This document shows, in pieces, positions 1 through 7,613 of a DNA stretch of 64,000 bases. The position numbers were made by a program, and so were the translations under genes. Under the pieces are notes generated by a model. It had not been told where the DNA came from and made no database searches. It saw only the letters and a list, made by a program, of their open reading frames with translations. Position 1 is the stretch's first letter, and every line of letters starts with the position of its first letter. Source of the stretch: UBA2387 sp019454665 (GTDB lineage: Bacteria > Armatimonadota > Fimbriimonadia > Fimbriimonadales > Fimbriimonadaceae). The stretch lies in assembly GCA_045862995.1 (NCBI GenBank), contig BTVX01000015.1, forward strand, positions 1 through 64,000. Direction: 5' to 3'.

Positions 1-80
1 AGGCCCGTGCCGGAGACCAGGGCCGATGAGTGTCTACGATTTTCGGCGCATTTCAAACTGTGCAACCAGCTGGTGTCAGG

Positions 81-154
81 GCAAAGGGGTGCCACAGTCT
101 GACCAGGCCCTGCCACCCTGCGCACCCAAGAGCCTCTCACGGGCAGACCGTGCT
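81..154. repeat. Palindromic intergenic repeat, copy 1
   Basis: A 30-bp block (81-110) recurs at 361-390 with two mismatches. About 30 bp further on, GGGCAGACCGTGCT (141-154) is an imperfect inverted copy of GCCACAGTCTGACC (91-104). The unit therefore reads as an imperfect palindrome with a variable centre, like a REP-type element. Function is unknown. Confidence 0.55.
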
Positions 155-360
155 CGTCCCGCCGAGGCTCGCTCTCCAATAACGAGTTCCATCTCGTGGA
201 GTGCATCGGCGCTGATCAACCCTCCCCTCGATCCCCTCCCGGTCTTCGGGAGGGGACGTCGTCCGGCCCCAACTATCGTGTTGCTCAAAACTCCCTCCCC
301 AAGCCTGTGGAGGGCCGGGGAGGGGTTGACCACCAACCGAGTACCTTGGCGGTTTGTCAG

Positions 361-437
361 GCAAAGGGGTGCCACGGTCTGACCGGGCCCGACCACCATC
401 CGCTCGCCGACAAGGCCCCTGCCCGGCAGACCGTGCT
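361..437. repeat. Palindromic intergenic repeat, copy 2
   Basis: Second copy of the repeat at 81-154. The left arm GCCACGGTCTGACC is at 371-384 and the inverted right arm GGCAGACCGTGCT at 425-437. Arm identity is higher than in copy 1 because the A/G difference at position 376 restores pairing. Confidence 0.55.
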
Positions 438-637
438 AAGTTTGCGAGAAGCACCGTCACGAGTTCCGACCCCGCGGGAGCCTGGTCGCGATGAAAGGAT
501 GCAGGGGTCGGGAACATCGTGGCACCCGGAAGGCAATGTCGAACCGCCGATGGCCCTGGTGAAGGGTCGGCGGACTCCATCTTCCTTCTTCCCCGGTTCC
601 TAAGCCGAGGCACGGCGGGGCGACGGGCGGCGTAGCC

Positions 638-1489
638 TCACTTCAACGCATCGTAGGCGCGGTAGAGGATGTTCCCGTTCTGCGCATCCACATAGAGCTT
701 CACGTGGCGCGTTTTGTCGGGATGGCGTGGCTCAGGGGTCCCGGCGAACACCACCTCGTAGGCCAGCCTCGCCGTCATCGGGAGCGTCGCCGTTGAACCC
801 TCGTTCGCGGGCCGGTTCAGGGCGGACTGCTCCACCGAGTAGCACAGCCGCGAAGACGCGATGGCCGGCACCGAACCCAGCTTGGCTTGGCGCAACTCCG
901 GTTGAAGCGCCGCGCGCGCCTTCTCGCGAGCCGCCGTCGCGGTCAGGGAAGGCGTAGCGCCCTCGTGGCTGGTCAGGTAGTTGCGCTTGAGAGCCAGCAA
1001 GGCTCCCGTGTGGGGGTCGGCGTCGAGCCGAATCAGGTTCCCGCCGTTCACCGTGTCCAGACCGTTGACCTTTTGTTCCAGTTTGAGCACGGCCAAACCT
1101 CGCCTCACCTTGCCCGATTCGACCGAATCCAGACGGAAGACCTCGTAGGTTGGAACCCAGCCTTGGCTCGCCCCGAAGGTTCTCGCCAGCGACTCCAGCG
1201 CCGCCCGCGCCTCGGCGGCGGTCTTCCACTTGGCGCTGGTCCTCGGTGCCTCTGGCGTCTCCGAGCGCTTGTTCGCCGAGTACCAGAACACCTGCCCATC
1301 GAGCGGGTTGATACCGACCACACCGTTGTTGGTCGTGACGAACACCTCGCCGGCGTCTGCCGCGACGGTCCACTTCTCGGGTCGCTCGGCGGGCGAGCCG
1401 ATGCGCCGCAGGAAGGTCTCCGCAATCCCGCGCGTCCCTTCGGGCGTCATCCAGCAACCGACCACGGTCGGTAAGCACAGCCCGAGCAT
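638..1489 (-). CDS. FTP/PepSY-propeptide-like lipoprotein C, damaged start
   Basis: Member of a four-gene family in this window. An FTP-like block (VNGLDTVNGGN then LDADPHTGAL, about residues 141-163) precedes a C-terminal PepSY-like strand (RLAYEVVFAGTPEP, then VKLYVDAQNGNILY, about 241-276). The same pair occurs in thermolysin-type propeptides, but no peptidase follows. A lipobox (VVGC, Cys-12) suggests lipid anchoring. The start is odd: the ATG with a good Shine-Dalgarno sequence (GGAGG, 5-nt spacing) is at 1513, and a TAG at 1490-1492 separates it from the rest in the same frame. With Trp in place of TAG, residues from 1513 would form a normal lipoprotein signal (MTRSCRN-W-MLGLCLPTVVGC). 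Translation may re-initiate at 1489, or the gene may be dead. It lies 13 bp after paralogue B. Confidence 0.7.
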   Translation of the reverse strand: MLGLCLPTVVGCWMTPEGTRGIAETFLRRIGSPAERPEKWTVAADAGEVFVTTNNGVVGINPLDGQVFWYSANKRSETPEAPRTSAKWKTAAEARAALESLARTFGASQGWVPTYEVFRLDSVESGKVRRGLAVLKLEQKVNGLDTVNGGNLIRLDADPHTGALLALKRNYLTSHEGATPSLTATAAREKARAALQPELRQAKLGSVPAIASSRLCYSVEQSALNRPANEGSTATLPMTARLAYEVVFAGTPEPRHPDKTRHVKLYVDAQNGNILYRAYDALK

Positions 1490-1526
1490 CTAGTTCCGGC
1501 ATGAACGTGTCATCAGTTCCTCCGAG

Positions 1527-2426
1527 TCATTCGTGGCTCTTGGCCAAAACGTTGTACCTGCGCCACAGAATCTCCCCGTTTTCCGCGTCCACGTACAACT
1601 TGATGTTGCGCATGATATCCCGACGGGTCGGATCCGGGACGGCTTCGAAGACGACCTCGTAGGCGAGCCGCGCCACCCGCGGTTTGATCGCTACGTCCAA
1701 CTCGTCATCGGGTCTGGCTCTCTCGTCGTAGCGGAGCGAATAGCACAGGCTGGCCGACGCGACTTCGGGCACCGACTCCAAACCAGCGTTCACAAGGTCT
1801 CCGCGCAGGGCTTCGATCGCGCGCTGTTTCGCCAGCGAATCGGAGAGGTCTGGCCGGCTACCCTCGGTGACCACCTTGTATCGGCTCTGCATCAACACCA
1901 ACTGCCCCGTATGCGGGTCCGCCTCAAGCTTGATGCTGTTGCCTCCATTCAAAACCGGGAGACCATTGACGACTTCGGATAGCCGAATGGCCGCAACACC
2001 ACGGTCTATCCGGCCGTTGGCCCCCTCTCGGTCCAAGTCGAACCTCTTGTACGTTTGAACCCATTCGCCGGGTGCCCCGGCGCTGTGTGCAATCTCGCGC
2101 AATCGTTCCACTGCGACGGCCTCGTTCGGCCATGCCGCATCACGGCGAACGGAAGGCAGGGCTTCTTGCTGGAACACCGAGTCAACCACATAGGAGACGA
2201 TACGCCCATCTTCTGGGTTGAGCCGCACGGTCTGCGCGCCATCGGAAACCACGACCAAGCCCCGATCGTGAGTCGTCTGCGCGTCCGGGCCGAGGGCAAT
2301 CCCCGCGTCGAGCGACTCCACAAACCCCGAAGCGATGGAAGTGGGATCGGTTGCCAAATCGGCGCAACCCAATCCAGCCGCGATCACCAACAAGCCGATC
2401 CAGCGAATTCGATTCTGTCCTGCCAT
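1527..2426 (-). CDS. FTP/PepSY-propeptide-like lipoprotein B
   Basis: Exported protein of 299 aa in the same family as its neighbours. The hydrophobic N-terminus (RIRWIGLLVIAAGLGC) looks like a lipoprotein signal with an atypical lipobox. The FTP-like block VNGLPVLNGGN ... LEADPHTGQL and the C-terminal PepSY-like RLAYEVVFEAVPDP ... IKLYVDAENGEILW are well conserved. I chose the ATG at 2426, which has AGGAGG 12 nt upstream. An in-frame ATG at 2447 would overlap the end of the caspase-like gene and has no visible ribosome site. The gene directly follows the caspase-like reading frame that ends at 2431, the same order as in the second locus (12886-10233). Role unknown; a stand-alone propeptide-type chaperone or inhibitor is a guess. 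Confidence 0.75.
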   Translation of the reverse strand: MAGQNRIRWIGLLVIAAGLGCADLATDPTSIASGFVESLDAGIALGPDAQTTHDRGLVVVSDGAQTVRLNPEDGRIVSYVVDSVFQQEALPSVRRDAAWPNEAVAVERLREIAHSAGAPGEWVQTYKRFDLDREGANGRIDRGVAAIRLSEVVNGLPVLNGGNSIKLEADPHTGQLVLMQSRYKVVTEGSRPDLSDSLAKQRAIEALRGDLVNAGLESVPEVASASLCYSLRYDERARPDDELDVAIKPRVARLAYEVVFEAVPDPTRRDIMRNIKLYVDAENGEILWRRYNVLAKSHE

Positions 2427-2430
2427 TGTT

Positions 2431-3496
2431 CTAATTGTCCTCCTCATACACGTAGTGCCAATCCGCGTAGTTGTCGCTAGCCCCTAGACCCCGATAGGCA
2501 CCTCGGAGTTTGTAACCAGTATCGCCATAAATCGCCACTAAGGTCTGATACTCCACCTCCTCAGTCCACTCAACGCTCTGATATGCTGCTGCGGCGGCAC
2601 TCCCTAGCGCCTTGCCGTTCTTTAGCTGACCGAACAGGGCGACGGTAAAGTCCTCGACGTCTGAATCGTAGACTGTCTGCTTGAACCCGATCGTCGCCCT
2701 GTTTCGCGTGCCACTGGCACCCGCGAAGAACGACTCGCCGAAACCAGCGTCCAACATCGTGCAACATGATCCAATGAATGCGAAGTTCAGCGGTGGCCGA
2801 CTGTTGGGTTGCCCCACAAAGGACCGCGTCCTCGATGTCCTGTGCCCAGATACTGGTCGATCCTGCAGGTGGAGCCAAAAGTCCATCGCCGCCGGATGTG
2901 TTGCCGTGGCAAGTCACATGAATGACCGTTGCATTCCCGATTCCATTGCCCGTGCCCAAGAAGTCGTCGGCATCCCAATCATCATCCACAAGATAGCCCT
3001 CTTCAGCGTAGTCAAGGTTCGAAAGGAACGATGCGATCGTTGGGGCAGCCGATGCCGATAACGGAAGCGACGTGTCGGCGACCATCGCATATTTGTTGTA
3101 CACCGGCTTCGCCGTCGTCGAGAAGTTGAGGACCTGCGTGGTCGTGGAGCTCGTCCACAGCGTCACAACAGCCGTAAACGCGACGTTGGTGCCGTGCGAG
3201 AGATACTCCGAACTCCAGTCCACGTCCACGGGCCGATGAACCTTGTTGTCGTTCCAGCTCCACTGTTCGTCGAACACTTCGACGCCGCCGATCGAAACCT
3301 CGATGCGGTTGATTCGATTGGGCGAATACGTTTGCACGTGAAGGTTCAACGTGTTGCCGGTTCCTGTGAAGAACGCGGGCACCGAACCAAAAGAGATATC
3401 GTATCCGCTTTGGGCGAATGCAACGGTGGAGGATGCTGCGATGAGTGCAACATTTAGAACCCTTATGTGCCTGAAAAGGCTAGTCCATGCCTTCAT
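2431..3496 (-). pseudogene. Secreted caspase/CHAT-like protein, frameshifted
   Basis: The first frame starts at 3496 with a signal peptide (LNVALIAASSTVAFAQ) and reads a beta-rich region, then VIHVTCHGNT with a His-Gly pair at about 197-198. After about residue 240 the frame loses sense. The continuation lies one frame over, from about 2800 to 2431: FAFIGSCCTMLDAGFGESFF, then RATIGFKQTVYDSDVEDF and a C-terminal helix rich in Ala. The order (His-Gly after a beta strand, Ser-Cys after a second strand, GxxxxFxxxL-type helix) resembles caspase/CHAT clan CD folds. A +1 shift somewhere in 2773-2830 would join them. Nine C/G residues (3509-3517) lie just upstream of the start. It could be a sequencing indel, a real pseudogene or a recoded gene. 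Confidence 0.6.
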
Positions 3497-3568
3497 GTCG
3501 CGACGTTACCCCCCCCCGAGGGATGTCAACCCTTGCCTGAACTATTTTCCGCTTTTTTGCACGTCAGG

Positions 3569-4456
3569 TTATCCTCGGCTACTTCTGGAGGCTTTCCTAG
3601 GTCTAACGGGCCACTCCACGTGGTGAGAGGTTGAAAGAGTGTCGCCGTTCTGGGCGTCCACGACCAGCGTCACATGCCGAATCCTCTCGGGGCGACGGGG
3701 GTCGGGGGTCCCGGCGAACACCACCTCGTAGGCGAGGCGCGCTACACGCGGCGTCACGCTGAGGGAAAGCGGCTCGTCCACCGCCCGATCCCGCTGCGGC
3801 AGCGAGTAGCAAAGCCGAACCGACTCCACCTTCGGCAGAGCCTCCAACCGCGCTACGTCCAGTTCTTTGCCCAAAGCCTCGATTGCGCGTTGCTTGCCTT
3901 GCTCGACGCTCAACACCGGCTTGTCGCCCTCGTGCGAGACCAGGTAGGTCATCGAAAAGGACAAGAGTTTGCCCGTATGCGGGTCGGCCTCCAGAAACGC
4001 ACGGTTGCCACCGTTCAGGGTTGGCAAGCCGTTGACCATTTGCCGCAACCAAACACACGCTCGACCGGGCTTGAGTTCGTTCTCTGGCCCCACAACGTCC
4101 AGCGAGAAGGTCTCTTTGGTGACCTTCCACTCCGAAGGTACGTTGGCTCTTCGTCCGTAGGCCTGCAAGCCCGCCATCGCCGCTTCGTGGCTGCTCCAAA
4201 CGACGTCGCGCCGAGGCTCGGCGACCACGGGTCTGACGCCAGAGAACCGAATCAGTCGGCCGTCGGCCAGGTTGGTGGCCACTCTTCCGGCATCCGAGCG
4301 CACCGAGCCCTCGCCATCGTCAAAGCGGACCTGCCAGCGATGGCGGTCGGCGGATGCCTCGACACCTAGACGCTTGAAGTGTCTTGCTCCAAGAGCTTTC
4401 TGCGCTTCCACATCCTCGTTGGCCACGGCAACGGCGAGCAGCATCAATACGAACAT
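3569..4456 (-). CDS. FTP/PepSY-propeptide-like secreted protein A
   Basis: 295-aa family member lying directly upstream of the caspase-like gene on the same strand (72-bp gap). A short hydrophobic leader (MFVLMLLAVAVA) suggests export. The FTP-like block (VNGLPTLNGGN ... LEADPHTGKL) and the PepSY-like C-terminal block (RLAYEVVFAGTPDP ... VTLVVDAQNGDTL) are intact. The ATG at 4456 has a clear Shine-Dalgarno (AAGGAG). The C-terminus has an Arg/Ser-rich tail absent from the paralogues. No peptidase domain is present, so a role as a free propeptide-like chaperone/inhibitor is only inferred from family resemblance. Confidence 0.75.
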   Translation of the reverse strand: MFVLMLLAVAVANEDVEAQKALGARHFKRLGVEASADRHRWQVRFDDGEGSVRSDAGRVATNLADGRLIRFSGVRPVVAEPRRDVVWSSHEAAMAGLQAYGRRANVPSEWKVTKETFSLDVVGPENELKPGRACVWLRQMVNGLPTLNGGNRAFLEADPHTGKLLSFSMTYLVSHEGDKPVLSVEQGKQRAIEALGKELDVARLEALPKVESVRLCYSLPQRDRAVDEPLSLSVTPRVARLAYEVVFAGTPDPRRPERIRHVTLVVDAQNGDTLSTSHHVEWPVRPRKASRSSRG

Positions 4457-4569
4457 TTCAAGTCTCCTTCTTGGGGCACCGGATCGGGCCTCGGCTCGGC
4501 GAGCGGAACGGAATCGAAACCCAGACTCCCTGACTTCATGGCGCGTACGCGTCCCCGGAACCGAAGCGC

Positions 4570-6993
4570 TTAGGTTCTCGCTGTGGAAAACCGCATGCGC
4601 AACAGGCTCCTAATCTGAATCAACGTGAACCCGATGAGGATGGTTCCCATCACCCAGGCCGCCGCCGTGGCATAGCCGAACTTGAGCAGCATGAACGCGT
4701 TGGTCCAAACCTCCAAGCCGATGGTGTGCGTTGCATACACCGGCCCGCCCCCGGTGAGAATGAACACGCTTTCCATCGCCTTGAACCCGGCGATGAATAC
4801 GCCCAGCAGGTTGATGAGGATGAGCGGTTTGAGCCCGGGAAACACGATGTGGCGGATCTTGCTGATCCAGCTCGCGCCGTCCATGTCGGCGGCTTCGTAG
4901 CGTTCCTCGGGGATGTTCTTGAGCGCGGCCAGATACAGAATCGAACCGGGGCCTGCGCCCGCCCAAATGCCGGGCAACACGACGGCGAACATCGCCAGCG
5001 TGGGATCGCCCAGCCAGTTGTGCGCCCGAGGAATCTCCGAAAAGCCCATCGCGGTCACCAGCGGGTTCAAAGTCTGGGTAATCGGCAAGAGCAGACTGTT
5101 CAACAGCCCGGTCTCGGCTTTATCGTAGAATTGGCGCCATAGGAACGCGATGACCACGCCCGACGTCATGGCCGGAAGGTAGAACACCGTCCGGAAGAAC
5201 ACCTTGAATCGCGGAATCTCGTTGAGCGTCAGGGCGAGAAAGATCGGCGCTAGGAACCCGATGACGATGGTCAAGCCCACATAAGCAAAACTGTTGAGCA
5301 GCGACTTGTAGAACACCGGCTGCGTGAATACGGCGATGAAGTTGTCTAGCCCCACCCATCGCGTGCCCTGGGTGATGCGGTAATCCTGAAACGCGATTTG
5401 CAAGCCTTTGGCCAAGGGATAGTAGTGCCAAACCGCGATGGTGAGCGCGGCAGGCGCCAAGCATATGGTCAAGAACCGCCACATCGCCCGCCGATTGGTG
5501 CCCGCGGGCAACCGCTCCACCAATTCGACGCGGTTGAGCCGTGCTTTGCGGATGGTGTAGACGAGCAGGCTCCCCACAATCAGGCTCAGACAGATGGCGA
5601 TGCCAGCCGCCCACCCGCGCCGTTGCGCCATGATCTCCGGCGGCGTGTAGCCCAGGAGTTTCTCGTCCATCTCGGCAGCGGCTTCCTTCAAGATGTCGAG
5701 GGCCGGACGGTTGGGGTCGAGCCTTGCACGCTCCAGGGCGTTGTCTAACACCGTATAGACCTGCTGGCAGTTGCGGCCATAGGGCTCGGGGTGCCCGGTT
5801 CGGAACAGGTCTTCGTTGGCTTCGACGTAGGCGGGGTCCACTTGGCGCACGAGGTCTTCGTAGCCGAACTGCCGCAACATCGAGGGGTTGACCAAGTTGC
5901 CGAGACCGAACTCGACGAACCGCTCGGTGTTGATCCGCGCCGCCTCCTGCCCTGCAAAGAACTTGATGAAGCGCCAGCACGCGTCGATCTTCTTGGGGTC
6001 TTTGACCGAGGCGTTGATCGCCCACATTCCCGCGTTGATTTCGTTGGCGTGGCCCGCCGGACCCGCGGGCATCCGTGCGACTTGCAGCAAAGCGGGGTTC
6101 AGGTCGGACGTGTTGAGCACCACGTCGTTCGTGTAGCTGAACCACATGGAGACCTTGCCCAGCCGCACGTCGTCTGCCCACGTCGGCGATGCATTGGCCG
6201 CCGGTCCGAAGGTCTTCCCGTCCTTCTGCCACGTGTCTATCGTGAGTTTGCGGTAGAAGTCGAGGGCGGTGGCGACCTGTGGCGTGGCGATGGACGCCTT
6301 CCATAGTCCGCCTTCGCCGGGTTCGACGATCTCGCCGCCCGCCTGCCACACGAAGTTCGACCAGTGGTAACCCGGTCCATACGAGAACGCGAACCCCACT
6401 CGGCCCGGCTCGCTCTCGGTGAGCCGTTGGGCGTAGCGGTAGAACTCGTCCCAGTCTTTGGGCGGCTTGGAAGGGTCGAGGCCCGCCTCGATGAAGTGGT
6501 CCTTGCGGTAGTAGAGCCCCTGCGCCACCTGGAACCACGGCACGGCGTACACGTCCCCGTCGTAGCTCTTCAGCACGTCCATGATCACGGGCGAGACGCG
6601 ATCTACCGACGAAGGGTCGGCGGCGATGAGGTCGTTCAGCGGGCGGCAAAAGCCTTGATCAATGTAGTTGTAGTACTGCCGGAAGTTGACGTAGAACACG
6701 TCCGGGGCGGTCGAGCCCGCCATGGACATCAGGAACATGCTCTCGATGAACTGGCCGGCCGTGAACTCCAGGCCACCCGCGTTCACCACGCGCACGTCGG
6801 GGTTCTGCCTCTGGAACTCCTCGAACACGGCGCGGCGCGCGAGCGAGCGCGAGTCGGTGGCTTCCTTCGCGGGGATGCCGTAGCCCACGCCGCCCATCAT
6901 GCGGATCGTGATCGGCTCTTCGGCGCGCGCTAAGCCGCCGAGCAGACCCATCGCGACCAGGGCGGCACGGAGCATCGCTCGCATGACGCCCAT
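4570..6993 (-). CDS. Fused ABC sugar-binding protein and MalF-like permease
   Basis: 807 aa. Residues 1-24 are a signal peptide. About 25-455 form a family-1 extracellular solute-binding protein (DVFYVNFRQYYNYIDQG, FSYGPGYHWSNFVWQAGGE). A hydrophobic segment follows (about 463-482). From about 500 there is a CUT1-type MalF/UgpA permease with six-helix pattern and an EAA loop (EERYEAADMDGASWISKI). The likely substrate is an oligosaccharide. Fusion of binding protein and permease in one chain is unusual and tethers the receptor to the channel. No MalG-like partner or ATPase is adjacent, so they must be encoded elsewhere. Start could be 6993 or 6984. Only 29 bp separate it from tag, and they contain an inverted repeat (CGGGAA-N10-TTCCCG, 6998-7019). 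Confidence 0.88.
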   Translation of the reverse strand: MGVMRAMLRAALVAMGLLGGLARAEEPITIRMMGGVGYGIPAKEATDSRSLARRAVFEEFQRQNPDVRVVNAGGLEFTAGQFIESMFLMSMAGSTAPDVFYVNFRQYYNYIDQGFCRPLNDLIAADPSSVDRVSPVIMDVLKSYDGDVYAVPWFQVAQGLYYRKDHFIEAGLDPSKPPKDWDEFYRYAQRLTESEPGRVGFAFSYGPGYHWSNFVWQAGGEIVEPGEGGLWKASIATPQVATALDFYRKLTIDTWQKDGKTFGPAANASPTWADDVRLGKVSMWFSYTNDVVLNTSDLNPALLQVARMPAGPAGHANEINAGMWAINASVKDPKKIDACWRFIKFFAGQEAARINTERFVEFGLGNLVNPSMLRQFGYEDLVRQVDPAYVEANEDLFRTGHPEPYGRNCQQVYTVLDNALERARLDPNRPALDILKEAAAEMDEKLLGYTPPEIMAQRRGWAAGIAICLSLIVGSLLVYTIRKARLNRVELVERLPAGTNRRAMWRFLTICLAPAALTIAVWHYYPLAKGLQIAFQDYRITQGTRWVGLDNFIAVFTQPVFYKSLLNSFAYVGLTIVIGFLAPIFLALTLNEIPRFKVFFRTVFYLPAMTSGVVIAFLWRQFYDKAETGLLNSLLLPITQTLNPLVTAMGFSEIPRAHNWLGDPTLAMFAVVLPGIWAGAGPGSILYLAALKNIPEERYEAADMDGASWISKIRHIVFPGLKPLILINLLGVFIAGFKAMESVFILTGGGPVYATHTIGLEVWTNAFMLLKFGYATAAAWVMGTILIGFTLIQIRSLLRMRFSTART

Positions 6994-7022
6994 TGTACGG
7001 GAAACGGCTAAACTTCCCGCCC

Positions 7023-7613
7023 ATGAGCGACGTGATTCGATGTGGTTGGGCCTCGAACGATCGGCTGGCCAGCTACCACGACGCCGAGTGGGGCGTGCCC
7101 GTCAACGACGACCGTCTGCTCTTCGAGCACCTCGTCCTCGACGGAGCACAAGCGGGCCTCAGTTGGGACACCGTGCTGCGCAAGCGGGACCGCTACCGCG
7201 AGGTCTACGACGGGTTCGACGTCGAAACCGTCAGCCGGTACGGCGACGCCAAGATCGCCGAACTGCTCGAAGATCCCGGCATCATCCGCAACCGCCTCAA
7301 GGTGGTGTCGAGCATCGAGAACGCCAAGCGCTTCCTCGAAGTCCAGGCGGAGTTCGGACGGTTCTCGCTCTATCTTTGGTCGTTCGTGGGCGGGAAGCCG
7401 ATCCAGAACGCGTGGACCGACCTGAGCCAACTGCCCGCCACGTCCAAGGAGTCGGACGCCTTGAGCAAGGACCTCAAGCGGCGCGGGTTCAAGTTCGTGG
7501 GAAGCACGATCGTCTACGCCGCGATGCAGGCCTCGGGCTTGATCAACGACCACGTGACCTCCTGCTTTCGCTACGAGCCCGTGCGCGCGATGGCCGAATC
7601 CTTCGAGCCCTGA
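7023..7613 (+). CDS. tag: DNA-3-methyladenine glycosylase I
   Basis: 196 aa, the normal length for Tag. It removes 3-methyladenine from alkylated DNA, starting base excision repair in the cytoplasm. Recognised by the N-terminal Cys (IRCGWAS) and YHDAEWGVPV, the motif LDGAQAGLSWDTVLRKR, and the C-terminal INDHVTSCFRY with the zinc-binding His/Cys residues of the family. Start at ATG 7023 fits the family N-terminus; upstream in-frame codons do not. The 3' end overlaps the convergent sulfatase gene by 43 bp. The gene is divergent from the fused transporter gene. Confidence 0.93.
   Translation: MSDVIRCGWASNDRLASYHDAEWGVPVNDDRLLFEHLVLDGAQAGLSWDTVLRKRDRYREVYDGFDVETVSRYGDAKIAELLEDPGIIRNRLKVVSSIENAKRFLEVQAEFGRFSLYLWSFVGGKPIQNAWTDLSQLPATSKESDALSKDLKRRGFKFVGSTIVYAAMQASGLINDHVTSCFRYEPVRAMAESFEP

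Larger units (their letters stand above)
1..637. other. Gene-free stretch with repeats
   Basis: I see no convincing gene here. Open frames on both strands lack family features, and their residues are low-complexity Pro/Arg/Gly typical of GC-rich non-coding DNA. The stretch holds two copies of a palindromic repeat (listed separately) and two C-rich/G-rich hairpins. One is CCCCTCCC-GGTCTTC-GGGAGGGG near 232-256. The other lies near 292-325 (CCCTCCCC then GGGGAGGGG). It lies beyond the 3' end of the minus-strand lipoprotein gene that ends at 638. Confidence 0.6.
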
